The translations under genes and the position numbers were made by a program. Source: Paenibacillus sp. FSL K6-0276 (GTDB taxonomy: Bacteria > Bacillota > Bacilli > Paenibacillales > Paenibacillaceae). From it: a stretch of DNA of 64,000 nt. Within the stretch, counting starts at the first letter, position 1. Each line of letters opens with the position of its first letter. Positions 28,105 through 36,802 of the stretch are shown here, piece after piece. The DNA lies in assembly GCF_037977235.1 (NCBI RefSeq), contig NZ_CP150276.1:3596001-3660000 (forward strand). The letters run 5' to 3'. The notes under the pieces were generated by a model. The model was given only the letters and a program-made list of their open reading frames with translations. It had not been told where the DNA came from and did not search any database.

Positions 28105-28247
28105 GCAATAAACTCACACTATTCACTGAGGAATTTCCTTTATGGGCATCTGCACAATCATATAGTTATTAACCTTCATACTGTAAACACAGGTTATTTG
28201 ACTTTACGAATAGTGCATTATCTTTATAAAGCAAAAGGAGGTATTGT

Positions 28248-28739
28248 ATGACAAATTTTTATTCTTTCCACGGGACTGTTACTATGATTAATGATTTTTT
28301 TACAGGTCAAAATGGAAAAGTAGAAGGTTGTTATAAATTAATATCTGTAGAAAACGGAATGGGAGCATTAGTAAATTTCGTGGTGTCACCCACAACTTAT
28401 TTTGTAGACCATGTAATAGTGGCAGTAGGAGATCACGTGACTGGATATTATGACGGAAATGCACCTGCTCTTCTTATTTACCCTCCACAATATCAAGCAC
28501 TTGTCATGGTAAAAAATAGCCCATATCAGAATGTAAAAGTAGATTATTTTAATACTGAGTTGGAGAGTAGTGATGGACGATTACGATTAAATATTTCTCC
28601 ATATACTCAAATAGTATTAACAAATGGGCAACACTTTTCAAGAACCCCTGCGAACCGAGATCTAATTGTTATTTACGGACCTGCCACAAAAAGTATCCCC
28701 GCCCAAACCACACCCTATAGAATTATAGTTTTGTGTTAG
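28248..28739 (+). CDS. Conserved hypothetical protein of Bacillales type
   Basis: 163 residues, AAAGGAGG before the ATG. The sequence (YSFHGTVTMINDFFTG, GCYKLISVENGMGALVNFVV, RLNISPYTQIVLTNGQ, TPYRIIVLC) looks like a beta-rich protein of two related halves. I recall similar uncharacterised Paenibacillus/Clostridium proteins but no function. It is the only plus-strand gene of the array proper. Its terminator is split by an IS1182-type element. Confidence 0.75.
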   Translation: MTNFYSFHGTVTMINDFFTGQNGKVEGCYKLISVENGMGALVNFVVSPTTYFVDHVIVAVGDHVTGYYDGNAPALLIYPPQYQALVMVKNSPYQNVKVDYFNTELESSDGRLRLNISPYTQIVLTNGQHFSRTPANRDLIVIYGPATKSIPAQTTPYRIIVLC

Positions 28740-29141
28740 GGGTTATTATAGAAAATTCCTGTTTAGAATATTAATTGGCATATAAAAACACAAAAGGCTC
28801 GTCCATGAGGCCACTGAAAAAGTTCTTTCTAGATCATACATTTAAGGAGTCAGTCGTAACTACGGAGAATATTTGGACTTCCGGCCGCTGTTGTCTCCAG
28901 ATTTCCTGAATTGTACCGCTGTTAGCGGTTAAAATCCGGAGACAAAGGCGGTCGCTATCGCTCCTCCAGTTCCAAATTTCCCCTTCGCTACGCCCCTCTA
29001 ATGTTTTTAAGTTCAAGTTATAAAGGCCCCTTTTGGAGGCCCATGAAAACTCCATTCCAGGACACCCATCCTCGATCTTTTCGAGGATGGGTGTCCTGTT
29101 TTGCTGTATAATGATTGTATTAATTTCAGGTGGTGACTCGG

Positions 29142-30476
29142 ATGATTTCAAACCAACAATCCCTTAACCTCAGTCCATTTATGGCGATTTACGATATCGT
29201 CGTACCTAAAGATAATATGCTACGACAAATAAATGACCTCGTAGATTTTTCTTTTGTTCATGAAGAATTACAGAATAAATATTGCCTAGATAATGGTCGC
29301 AATGCCGTGCCTCCTATTCGTATGTTCAAGTATTTATTACTAAAATCGATTTTCGATTTATCCGATGTGGATGTCGTAGAACGTTCTAAATATGACATGT
29401 CGCTCAAATACTTCTTAGATATGGCGCCTGAAGACGAGGTCATCAATCCTAGTTCACTCACGAAGTTTCGTAAACTTCGGTTGAAAGATGTGAACCTGCT
29501 CGACATGCTGATTCAAAAAACGGTGGAAATTGCATTGGAAAAAGAAATCATTAAGAGCCGCGCAATTATTGTGGATGCTACCCACACGAAATCACGATTC
29601 AATCAGCAATCACCCAAAGAAATATTGATGGAGAAGTCTAAGCTGTTGCGCAAGGCCGTTTATCAAATCAATGAAAACATGAAAGATAAATTCCCGCCAA
29701 AAACAACTACAAACGAATTAGTGGATGAACTGGACTATTGCCAAAAAGTAATTGACGCCGTGGAAAAAGAAGAAAGTATCCGCGAATATCCAAAGGTAAA
29801 GGAAAAGTTGAACTACTTAAAGGAAATCGTAGAAGATCACGTGGAGCACCTTCAATTTTCTAATGATCCAGATGCACGTGTGGGTCACAAAACAGCCGAC
29901 TCTTCTTTTTTTGGCTATAAAACACATATTGCAATGAATGAAGAACGTATTATTACAGCTGCCGTAGTTACAACAGGTGAAAAAAGTGATGGGAAACAAC
30001 TCCAAATACTAATCGAAAAAAGTCGCAAAACGGGCATGGATATCGATACAGTCATTGGCGACACAGCCTATTCTGAGAAAGAAAATATTCAGTATGCCAA
30101 ACAAAATGAATTGCAACTCATATCCAAATTACATCCGCAGATTACTCAGGGTACTCGTAAAAAAGAAGATGAATTTGAGTTTAATAAAGATGCAGGGATG
30201 TACGTTTGTAAAGCAGGGCATATGGCAATTCGTAGGGCACGTACGGGGACAAAGAATGTAGGAAAAAATCAAAAGGATACTTATTATTTTGATATCGATA
30301 AGTGTAAGCAATGCCCCTACAAAGAAGGATGTTATAAAGAGGGAGCACAATCAAAAACCTATTCAGTGAGCATCAAATCCACGGAGCATAGTGAGCAGCA
30401 AACTTTCCAAGAAAGTGAATATTTTAAAGAGAAGGATATTGACGCTATTAAAGTAAAGAGCATGAGGAATACATAA
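29142..30476 (+). pseudogene. IS1182-family transposase, C-terminally truncated
   Basis: 444 residues from ATG 29142 (AGGTGG upstream). N-terminal DUF772-like domain (NAVPPIRMFKYLLLKSIFDL), catalytic Asp regions AIIVDATHTKSRF and TVIGDTAYSEKEN, and a zinc-ribbon-like CKQCPYKEGCYKEG segment. Family members continue after FQESEYFKEK with a helix holding the catalytic glutamate. Here the frame ends in an unrelated 17-residue tail, so the third catalytic residue is missing and activity is unlikely. Confidence 0.85.
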
Positions 30477-30480
30477 AATA

Positions 30481-30519
30481 AAGGCGAATTCTCACTCAGA
30501 ATGGAGGGGAATTCGCCTT
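30481..30519 (+). terminator. Hairpin after the IS1182 transposase
   Basis: AAGGCGAATTC (30481-30491) and GAATTCGCCTT (30509-30519) form an 11-bp perfect stem. Only a short T run follows. Confidence 0.6.
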
Positions 30520-30642
30520 TAGCTGTTTAAGCTCATTTTACAGATTCTTAAAACACACGTTTTTCAGTGGCCTCCTCGTCCATTCGGCGAGTTTTTTTAA
30601 TAATATTTTGTTCTTAGACCAAAAACTTCTTCTTCAGCTTAA

Positions 30643-30762
30643 GCACCCGTTATCCATCCTTGCAGCCAAGTCCACTACATAAGATGGAATAATATGCAGA
30701 ATTCCTTGGTTCAACGCTGGCATACTGCTCCATGATCCGTTGAACTATCGTTCCCCGTTAGT
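30643..30762. repeat. Array repeat S9, A arm interrupted by IS110 element El3
   Basis: Degenerate B arm (GCACCCGTTATCC from about 30642), a loose CCAAG/CTTGG hairpin region, and A arm AACTATCGTTCCCCGTTAGT (30743-30762). El3 begins at the AG of the arm. Confidence 0.7.
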
Positions 30763-30766
30763 CATA

Positions 30767-30976
30767 CATGCAGCGCAAGCGCCGCACCACAGATGATGAA
30801 AATGGTTATATCTGCCAATACTGCTACTATGGCTGGGAGAGGAAGGTCGATAAGCTATGGTGCCTACGAGCCCATCCGTTAGTCTGACTCCAACGATCAC
30901 GGTGCATCACAGATTGTCGCTCCCTATTGGGAAGCACTTATGGGAGATTAATCCTACTCTGATTGTTGCACCAGCC
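30767..30976 (+). ncRNA. Putative bridge RNA of El3
   Basis: Same region as in El2. It contains CCATCCGTTAGTCTGACTCC (target-like) and, further 3', TTATGGGAG (right-end-like; ATGGGAG matches its own terminus). The order, target loop then donor loop, is that of known bridge RNAs. Confidence 0.65.
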
Positions 30977-31011
30977 TCTTTCTAATTTAGCCGTAGAGAG
31001 GATGCTTTAAG

Positions 31012-32229
31012 GTGGAAATCGTAATTGAACGGGCATGTGGTATGGATATCCATAAGGATAATATTACCGCATGTATTCTAACGTCTAACGGAAAGGAGAT
31101 TCAAACGTTTTCAACTAAAACTATGTTTCTATTACAATTAATTGACTGGATTAAACAGCATGAGTGTACTCACGTTGCCATGGAAAGCACAGGTGTATTT
31201 TGGAAGCCTATTGTTAATTTACTTGAAGCCGAAGGAATTGAATTTTTAGTGGTGAATGCCCAACATATGAAAGCTTTGCCTGGGCGTAAAACAGATGTCA
31301 AGGACTCAGAATGGATTGCAAAGCTTCTTCGTCATGGGCTGCTTAAAGCAAGTTTCATTCCAGATCGAAATCAACGGGAGCTTCGAGAACTTGTTCGATA
31401 TCGTCGTAGTATCATTGAAGAACGGGCTAGACAACATAACCGAATTCAAAAAGTGTTAGAAGGAGCCCATATTAAGCTCAGCTCTGTTGTCTCTGATATT
31501 ATGGGTGTCTCCTCTCGTGATATGCTTCATGCCATTGCTGATGGTGAAGATGATCCTGAGAAACTTGCGAACTTCGCTAGACGCACAATGAAGCGAAAAA
31601 AGGATGAACTTGAACTCGCTCTACACGGCTATGTAAACCCTCACCAACGCTTGATGATTAAGACTATTTTAACGCACATTGATTTTTTAAGTGAACAAAT
31701 CGTGATTCTAGATCAGGAAATCGCTACGAGGGTAACTCCATTTCATGACGATGTCGAACGTTTAGATTCAATTCCTGGAATAGCTACTCGAATGGCAGAA
31801 CAAATCTTAGCCGAAATTGGGACCAATATTAAGAAACAGTTTCCCAGTGCTGCGCATTTATGCTCATGGGCTGGACTTGTACCTGGGCATAACGAAAATG
31901 CAGGAAAGAGAAAATCTGCTAAAGCTAAAAATGGAAACAAATATCTGAAGTCCGCCTTAGTTGAAGCAGCCCATTCTGTTGCAGCGTCAAAGAACTATCT
32001 CGGTGCCATGTATAGACGAACAGCAGCGCGAAAAGGAAGGAAACGAGCAGCGGTCTCTGTTGCGCATGCTATGTTGAGAATAGCCTACTATCTGTTAACA
32101 CGTGAAGAAATGTATGTGGACCTAGGGGAAGATTACTTTGACAAACAGAAGCAACAATCTATTGTGAAATACGCAGTTCGACGACTAGAAAACTTAGGTT
32201 ATTCTGTAACTATTGCAGAAGTCTCTTAA
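31012..32229 (+). CDS. IS110-family DEDD recombinase (El3), probably impaired
   Basis: 405 residues with a GTG start, closely related to El2's enzyme. DEDD motifs are intact (GMDIHKDNITACI, AMESTGVFWKPI, GRKTDVKDSEWIAKLL). In the C-terminal domain, NESAGK of El2 is NENAGK here (codon AAT, one base from AGT). That serine is conserved in the family and is the presumed nucleophile, so this copy may be catalytically dead although full-length. Confidence 0.88.
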   Translation: MEIVIERACGMDIHKDNITACILTSNGKEIQTFSTKTMFLLQLIDWIKQHECTHVAMESTGVFWKPIVNLLEAEGIEFLVVNAQHMKALPGRKTDVKDSEWIAKLLRHGLLKASFIPDRNQRELRELVRYRRSIIEERARQHNRIQKVLEGAHIKLSSVVSDIMGVSSRDMLHAIADGEDDPEKLANFARRTMKRKKDELELALHGYVNPHQRLMIKTILTHIDFLSEQIVILDQEIATRVTPFHDDVERLDSIPGIATRMAEQILAEIGTNIKKQFPSAAHLCSWAGLVPGHNENAGKRKSAKAKNGNKYLKSALVEAAHSVAASKNYLGAMYRRTAARKGRKRAAVSVAHAMLRIAYYLLTREEMYVDLGEDYFDKQKQQSIVKYAVRRLENLGYSVTIAEVS

Positions 32230-32381
32230 TTCATTGATATACCAATATTCCTTATTTCGGATGCTGTGACCTTCAAAAAAATGAATGGACTGCGTCTTAT
32301 TTACTTTGCCTTTTTTACAATAACTGCAGATTTAATTTTCATGGGAGTGCAAAGATTCTTAAAACACGAGCCCTCGTACAA

Positions 32382-32870
32382 CTAAACATGCCTATGAAGC
32401 TTGACGTTACATTCTGACGTTGTCGCAGGGACAAACTCTATATAATTCACAGATCCGTTAAAGTTCAAATAAGCTTCATAACGCATGCGGATTGCGGGTA
32501 AAGAAATCAAATCCAGAACATTTTCCTTTGGAACCCACCTGCAATCGCTCGTTTCATCAGAAGTAGCTAACTCTCCACCTACAGCTTTGCACACGAAATC
32601 AAACATGACCTTCGTAGGAACATCAGTCACACCGTCATACCACTTATGGATCGCTGTATTCGATACAACACTAATTAAATGGCTAACAGTGGCGTCTATT
32701 CCACTTTCCTCTTTGATTTCACGAATCACGCCATCAATCAGGTTTTCTCCAACTTCAGTTATCCCACCAGGATACACCCAACCATCGTCATGGGCTTTTA
32801 CTAATAGGATATTTCCATTTCCATCTTCTACAATTCCGCCTGCCGATACAATATGTGTCGGAAACCCCAT
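32382..32870 (-). CDS. Nudix hydrolase
   Basis: 162 residues. Nudix box GGITEVGENLIDGVIREIKE followed by ESGI. AGGGGG lies before the ATG. Cytoplasmic pyrophosphohydrolase of unknown substrate. Single cassette-type gene between El3/S9 and S10. Confidence 0.88.
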   Translation of the reverse strand: MGFPTHIVSAGGIVEDGNGNILLVKAHDDGWVYPGGITEVGENLIDGVIREIKEESGIDATVSHLISVVSNTAIHKWYDGVTDVPTKVMFDFVCKAVGGELATSDETSDCRWVPKENVLDLISLPAIRMRYEAYLNFNGSVNYIEFVPATTSECNVKLHRHV

Positions 32871-32921
32871 TCCAAGACCCCCTAATACGCTATAGTTGTA
32901 TATTTATTCCACATGGTCCCT

Positions 32922-33012
32922 GTACTTTCCTGCCCGTTACTTCAATGCGAAAGGGAGCAGCTGCTCATAGCGGTCTGCTCCCTAGTTGTTTGAACTATCG
33001 TTCTCCGTTAGC
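32922..33012. repeat. Array repeat S10, A arm interrupted by mini-element El4
   Basis: B arm GTACTTTCCTGCCCGTTAC (32922-32940), perfect 8-bp hairpin GGGAGCAG/CTGCTCCC (32953-32982), A arm AACTATCGTTCTCCGTTAGC (32993-33012). El4 begins at its AG. Confidence 0.88.
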
Positions 33013-33391
33013 CATGCATGCAGCCCAAGAGCGGGCTGCACCACAGATGATGAAAATGGGAAAATCAGTCTATACTTCTACTATGGCTGGCGAAGAAGGT
33101 CGATAAGCTATGGTGCCATAGAGCCCAACCGTTAGTCTGACTCCGACCACCACGGTGCATCACAGATTGTCGCACCCTATATGGGTAGCACTCATGGGAG
33201 ATTAATCCTTTTTTGGTTGTTGCACCAGCCTTGCCTTTTTGTTTGTTATCTATGATGTTTTTTATGCTTAAAAGACCTAACAATCTTTATATGATTACTC
33301 AAGAGGCTCAGCCTTTTTTTAAAAGTGTTATTCTGGGTTTGCTTTATTATGCTCTTTTTCAGGTTTTGAGCTAATTTAATTTTCATGGGAG
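33010..33391 (+). mobile_element. Miniature IS110-like element El4
   Basis: 382 bp. The left 220 bases match the El2/El3 left region. Then come about 70 bases, a GAGGCTCAGCCTTTTTTT terminator-like hairpin, and a right end TTTTCATGGGAG. No ORF. Insertion point CCGTTAG/C; the base after AG is C at both ends. Putative guide RNA at 33017-33230. Confidence 0.85.
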
Positions 33392-33437
33392 CTTAACAGT
33401 GTTTTACGAAATAGCTTTTATTACCTGAATCAACCTA

Positions 33438-34076
33438 TTATGTTTTGTTTTTACTTGCTTTATTTATATAATCTTTTATCAAATGGTAGATATCCAATTT
33501 CCATACTTGATCCTCTTTTTGTAGCCCTAAAGCCATGGAATGAGTCGTTGTTTCTATACTAACCGTAATAAGTACAGTTACCTTATTCTCCTCGGACGTA
33601 CTCTCATCCACTTTTATAGAATCATAATATCTGTAATGTACTGCTGTTTCGGAATCATAATTCATTGCATACTCGAAATAATCTTTCCGAAATTTATCTT
33701 GGTCAGGAAGTTGCCCCCCATTAAAAGTAATCTCATATATCAAGTCTGGATCGCCTATTGATAGACAGTAAAGATAAATCAGCACCATGTCCTCAGGGGT
33801 GAAATTGTAAAGGTCTTGCAAGTTCCTCTCAGATTTAAATCGAGTAAAAGCCTCCTGCTTCTCTAAAGATAGCTGTTTCAGATAAGAGAACTTTTCAACG
33901 TATTCCTCAACAGGATTCGTGTTTATATCATTATTGAAAGACTTTTTCACTTGGCCTTTTTCGAGGGCTTCCACGGGAGTTTCGGACCTCATGGTCTTAT
34001 CTGTGTTGCCACTGCTGCATGCTGACACTAAGGAGATTATTACTAGCACTAATAAAACTAATCCTGCTTGCCTCAA
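33438..34076 (-). CDS. Lipoprotein, unknown function
   Basis: 212 residues from a TTG start at 34076 preceded by GAGGAG; a longer TTG frame starts at 34091. Signal with lipobox LVSAC, then a polar domain (LKQLSLEKQEAFTRFKSERN, LYNFTPEDMVLIYLYCLSIG) of unknown fold. Exported and membrane-attached. Single gene between El4/S10 and S11. Confidence 0.75.
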   Translation of the reverse strand: MRQAGLVLLVLVIISLVSACSSGNTDKTMRSETPVEALEKGQVKKSFNNDINTNPVEEYVEKFSYLKQLSLEKQEAFTRFKSERNLQDLYNFTPEDMVLIYLYCLSIGDPDLIYEITFNGGQLPDQDKFRKDYFEYAMNYDSETAVHYRYYDSIKVDESTSEENKVTVLITVSIETTTHSMALGLQKEDQVWKLDIYHLIKDYINKASKNKT

Positions 34077-34145
34077 TTTATCACTCCTCAATATAACGGA
34101 TTCATCACACCCTCAAATTACCCCTCTTATACTACCACATTTTGG

Positions 34146-34165
34146 AACTATCCTGCCCGTTAGTC
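34146..34165. repeat. Array repeat S11, arm interrupted by mini-element El5
   Basis: AACTATCCTGCCCGTTAGTC, a mixed A/B-type arm. Beyond El5 lies the hairpin TAGCC/GGCTA (34553-34571), so the element split the repeat between arm and hairpin. No second arm recognised before the recombinase gene. Confidence 0.75.
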
Positions 34166-34542
34166 ATACATGCAGCGCAAGCGCCGCACCACAGATGATG
34201 AAAATGGTTATATTCAGTCAATACTGCTACTACGGCTGGCGAAGAAGGTCGATGAACTATGGTGCCTTAGAGCCCATCCGTTAGTCTGACTCCAACGACC
34301 ACGGTGCATCACAGATTGTCGCTCCCTTTTGGGAAGCACTCATGGGAGATTAATTCTACTCTGGTTTTTGCACCAGCCTAGCCTTTATTGGTTGTAGAAG
34401 GAAGTTTGTTGTTTTTCGGTCTGCCTAACTTTATATAAGTACACATAAGGCTCAGCCTTTTTTTAAAAAGTGTTTTTCTGGGTCTTTTTTCTTATGTTCT
34501 TGTTCTTTTACTAGTATTGAGCTAGTTTAATTTTCATGGGAG
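34162..34542 (+). mobile_element. Miniature IS110-like element El5
   Basis: 381 bp, closely similar to El6. Left guide-like region, AAGGCTCAGCCTTTTTTT hairpin with T run (from 34447), right end TTTTCATGGGAG. T follows AG at both ends. Putative guide RNA 34169-34378 with CCGTTAGTCTGAC and CTCATGGGAG. No ORF. Confidence 0.87.
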
Positions 34543-34588
34543 TTTAGTCAAGATAGCCATCCAAATTGGCTACCTAGACTTGGATACA

Positions 34589-35431
34589 TTAGAAGTAACG
34601 TCGATACAGCTCGCGTCTTCGCTCTCCACGGAGCTGAGCATATATCTGAGTGGTCGATGCTTTTTCATGCCCTAACATCCCTTGAATGAATTCTAAAGGT
34701 GCTCCATTATCCAATAGCTGACATGCATAGGTATGACGAATACGGTGCGGGTACACATTAGCTTCAATCTCTCCCCGATTTGCTATCCGCTTTAGCGCCC
34801 ATCTGATCGTCGGTATCGTCATTCGGCGGGTAGGATGTGTTTCCGTTACAAACAGTGCTTTACAGGAATCTTCGCGACACTTTAAGTATTTTTTTAACCA
34901 CACCTTGCATTCAGTGGTAAAGTAAACTTCTCTTTGTTTGGATCCCTTGCCATTTACAATCGCTGAACAATTTTCCCAGTTAAGATCTTCAATGTTTATT
35001 TTCTGTACCTCTCCAACACGGCAGCCAGAACTATATAGGAATTCCAACAAAGCTCGTTCTCGATGTGATAGACAGGAAATCTTAAGATGAATCACATCCT
35101 CTTCTATAAGAAACTTCGGAATGCGTTTATCCATCTTTGGTTCCCTCAATTTAAGAGAGGGATTTTTCGTAAGGTAACCTTCTTCATACGCAAAGCGAAA
35201 AAGGGAGCGCACAAATCTGATACGATGTCCTAAGCTGCTTGGCTTTAATCGACCAGATTGTCTAGCTAAATATTCCTTAAGCTCTAGCAAAGTGATTTCC
35301 TCAATCTCAAGATCACCTAATTCGCCAACCAGCATTTTTAATTGCAATGTGTAGGCTTTTAATGTGTACGGACTGAATCCCTGAATCCGTTTATCAACTT
35401 CATACAGCTTCCATAATTCACTCAGATACAT
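34589..35431 (-). CDS. XerC/D-like tyrosine recombinase
   Basis: 280 residues. An N-terminal SAM-like core-binding domain (SPYTLKAYTLQLKMLVGEL) is followed by a catalytic domain with the complete set: Arg in GCRVGEV, Lys in GKGSKQR, HRIRH, LGHEKAS and nucleophile Tyr in TTQIYAQ. It lacks the extra segment typical of IntI integron integrases. GGGAGGG precedes ATG 35431 and lies in a hairpin. It is embedded in the repeat array, so it is the obvious candidate to recombine the repeats, but this is untested. Confidence 0.92.
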   Translation of the reverse strand: MYLSELWKLYEVDKRIQGFSPYTLKAYTLQLKMLVGELGDLEIEEITLLELKEYLARQSGRLKPSSLGHRIRFVRSLFRFAYEEGYLTKNPSLKLREPKMDKRIPKFLIEEDVIHLKISCLSHRERALLEFLYSSGCRVGEVQKINIEDLNWENCSAIVNGKGSKQREVYFTTECKVWLKKYLKCREDSCKALFVTETHPTRRMTIPTIRWALKRIANRGEIEANVYPHRIRHTYACQLLDNGAPLEFIQGMLGHEKASTTQIYAQLRGERRRELYRRYF

Positions 35432-35435
35432 AGAG

Positions 35436-35493
35436 AAACCCTCCCAATTATATAAACCTATTAGATCTAGGTTCTCTTGAAATGGAAGGGTTT
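35436..35493 (-). promoter_or_regulatory. Leader hairpin covering the recombinase ribosome site
   Basis: AAACCCT (35436-35442) pairs with AGGGTTT (35487-35493), with an inner pair AACCTA/TAGGTT (35455-35473). On the transcript the 3' side contains the GGGAGGG Shine-Dalgarno of the recombinase, which would be hidden. Control of translation is inference. Confidence 0.5.
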
Positions 35494-35496
35494 AAT

Positions 35497-35531
35497 CACT
35501 TTATTGCACTAACGTAAAGTGTCCCGTTAGG
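35497..35531. repeat. Array repeat S12
   Basis: CACTTT/AAAGTG hairpin (35497-35521) merging into an A arm AAAGTGTCCCGTTAGG. It lies four bases after the stop of the next Nudix gene and 65 bases upstream of the recombinase gene. Confidence 0.75.
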
Positions 35532-35535
35532 TTAA

Positions 35536-36018
35536 TCAAGACCCTTTAAAAGCCAATAAATCTTTTGTGTTAATATGTTTAATATCAGAAATTTGCCCAC
35601 TTGTAAGCATCTCATAAAGACCGTCAGGAACAAGTTTATACTGAAGGTTTTCTTCAAAATCATCTAAGTTCTTCCAAACAGCTATAAACTTTTTGTCCCC
35701 CTCAATCCCTTCAAATTCATTCTTGTTATAGTCATCCATTCGACTAAAGCTCGCTTCATAAATAAAATCATATTCATGCCCAATTTCTCCGTACCAAGGG
35801 AAGATGTGCTCGATAATCCCTATCAATTTTGGTTCAATAATATCAATATTAATTTCCTCTTTTACTTCTCGTATTACAGCTGATTTGCTATCTTCCCCAT
35901 ACTCAATCGTGCCACCAACTGGGCGAAATGTAATGATACCATCTTCTTCCGGGAATTGTTCAAGTAATATTGATTCTCTTCTTTTAATAATGCAAAGAGA
36001 ACAAGCTCTATACCGCAA
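35536..36018 (-). CDS. Nudix hydrolase
   Basis: 160 residues from TTG 36018, which has GAGGAG eight bases upstream (GTG 36027 is possible). Nudix box GGTIEYGEDSKSAVIREVKE followed by EI. The C-terminal half is aromatic-rich. Substrate unknown. Single gene flanked by S12 and S13; unlike the other two array Nudix proteins in sequence outside the box. Confidence 0.88.
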   Translation of the reverse strand: MRYRACSLCIIKRRESILLEQFPEEDGIITFRPVGGTIEYGEDSKSAVIREVKEEINIDIIEPKLIGIIEHIFPWYGEIGHEYDFIYEASFSRMDDYNKNEFEGIEGDKKFIAVWKNLDDFEENLQYKLVPDGLYEMLTSGQISDIKHINTKDLLAFKGS

Positions 36019-36071
36019 ATTTTTCACTCCTCATAGTATTTGATTTTTCAAATATATTCCATATAAGCATT

Positions 36072-36155
36072 GCGTTATCCTGCCCGTTCGCGCAGCAAGG
36101 CTGCCAATCGTGCTGGCAGCCTTGTCATCGTTGAACTATCGTGTCCCGTTAGCGG
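36072..36155. repeat. Array repeat S13 (best-preserved copy)
   Basis: B arm GCGTTATCCTGCCCGTTCGC (36072-36091), perfect 9-bp hairpin AAGGCTGCC/GGCAGCCTT (36097-36123), A arm AACTATCGTGTCCCGTTAGC (36134-36153). Stop codon of the next gene is seven bases away. Use as the reference copy. Confidence 0.92.
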
Positions 36156-36162
36156 AATAACT

Positions 36163-36417
36163 TCAACTTGATTTCTTAATTCCTTTACTTAATCCAATTA
36201 TTAATAAAATTAGCCCAAGTATTAAGAAAATCCCTACGAATAAATTATCAAAAACACCAGGCATAGTTGGTTCAGATGGATACGATCCAGACCCTTTAAT
36301 TTTTACTGGAGCAGCATCCCCAATATATTCAAAAACAGCAATAAATCTTTCCACTGTGTACAAAATGCCACTTAATGCAATCAGTCCCAAACCAGATATA
36401 AAACTGCTCTTCCACAT
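36163..36417 (-). CDS. Small two-helix membrane protein
   Basis: 84 residues from ATG 36417 with GAGGTG eight bases upstream. Two membrane segments (FISGLGLIALSGILYTV and LFVGIFLILGLILLIIGLS) flank a short glycine/proline loop. Function unknown. It shares one repeat-bounded unit with the 36563 gene. Confidence 0.7.
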   Translation of the reverse strand: MWKSSFISGLGLIALSGILYTVERFIAVFEYIGDAAPVKIKGSGSYPSEPTMPGVFDNLFVGIFLILGLILLIIGLSKGIKKSS

Positions 36418-36562
36418 TTGTTGTTTCACCTCGCTTGTAATTATAATCCTGATCGACTAACCGTAACACTTAATTAAAAGTATTCGTACTACTGTTTATT
36501 TTGCGTAAAAGTAACTGCGAGAGTAGCCACGAAAGCAAGCTCCCCGTAATAATTCTTAGTAA

Positions 36563-36757
36563 TTAGTTTGCACTAAGCATAATCGAACTACTGAGAGTCC
36601 ACATCATCAGAGCAAAAGCTATTCCGCATATGTATTCAATTCCCTCTAACTCCTGGTTATTTTTTAGCCTTTTCAATGAGGCAATCAGAGTCACAATAAA
36701 AATAAATGCAAATAAAGGCATGAAAAACAAAGCAGAGTATCCAATAAGTCCTTCCAT
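36563..36757 (-). CDS. Small two-helix membrane protein
   Basis: 64 residues with AGGAGG six bases before the ATG. Two hydrophobic segments (YSALFFMPLFAFIFIVTLIA and ICGIAFALMMWTLSSSIM) with a charged KRLKNNQELEG loop between them. It may work with the 36163 protein encoded 145 bases downstream. Function unknown. Confidence 0.7.
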   Translation of the reverse strand: MEGLIGYSALFFMPLFAFIFIVTLIASLKRLKNNQELEGIEYICGIAFALMMWTLSSSIMLSAN

Positions 36758-36782
36758 GACTGCCTCCTAATTTTCCTTTTTG

Positions 36783-36802
36783 AACTATCGTGTCCCGTTA
36801 GC
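36783..36802. repeat. Array repeat S14 (A arm, interrupted by mini-element El6)
   Basis: AACTATCGTGTCCCGTTAGC, a perfect consensus A arm 25 bases upstream of the 64-residue gene. No hairpin or B arm found. El6 begins at the AG. Confidence 0.85.

Larger units (their letters stand above)
28807..30574 (+). mobile_element. IS1182-family insertion sequence
   Basis: 1768 bp bounded by perfect 15-bp inverted repeats GAGGCCACTGAAAAA (28807-28821) and its complement (30560-30574), flanked by the 9-bp direct repeat CTCGTCCAT (28798-28806 and 30575-30583). The restored target is a terminator-like hairpin, CTCG, TCCATTCGG, CGAG, followed by seven T residues, downstream of the 28248 gene. Confidence 0.92.
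30760..32347 (+). mobile_element. IS110-group insertion sequence El3
   Basis: About 1.59 kb, same structure as El2: left non-coding region, recombinase (31012-32229), right end TTTTCATGGGAG at 32336-32347. It is inserted in the A arm of S9; the base after AG is T on both sides. The recombinase carries a Ser-to-Asn change at a conserved position. Confidence 0.85.

Noticed and set aside
34589..35431. Evidence of a prophage around the tyrosine recombinase
   Set aside because: No phage structural, lysis, repressor or packaging gene occurs in the region; neighbours are single accessory genes.
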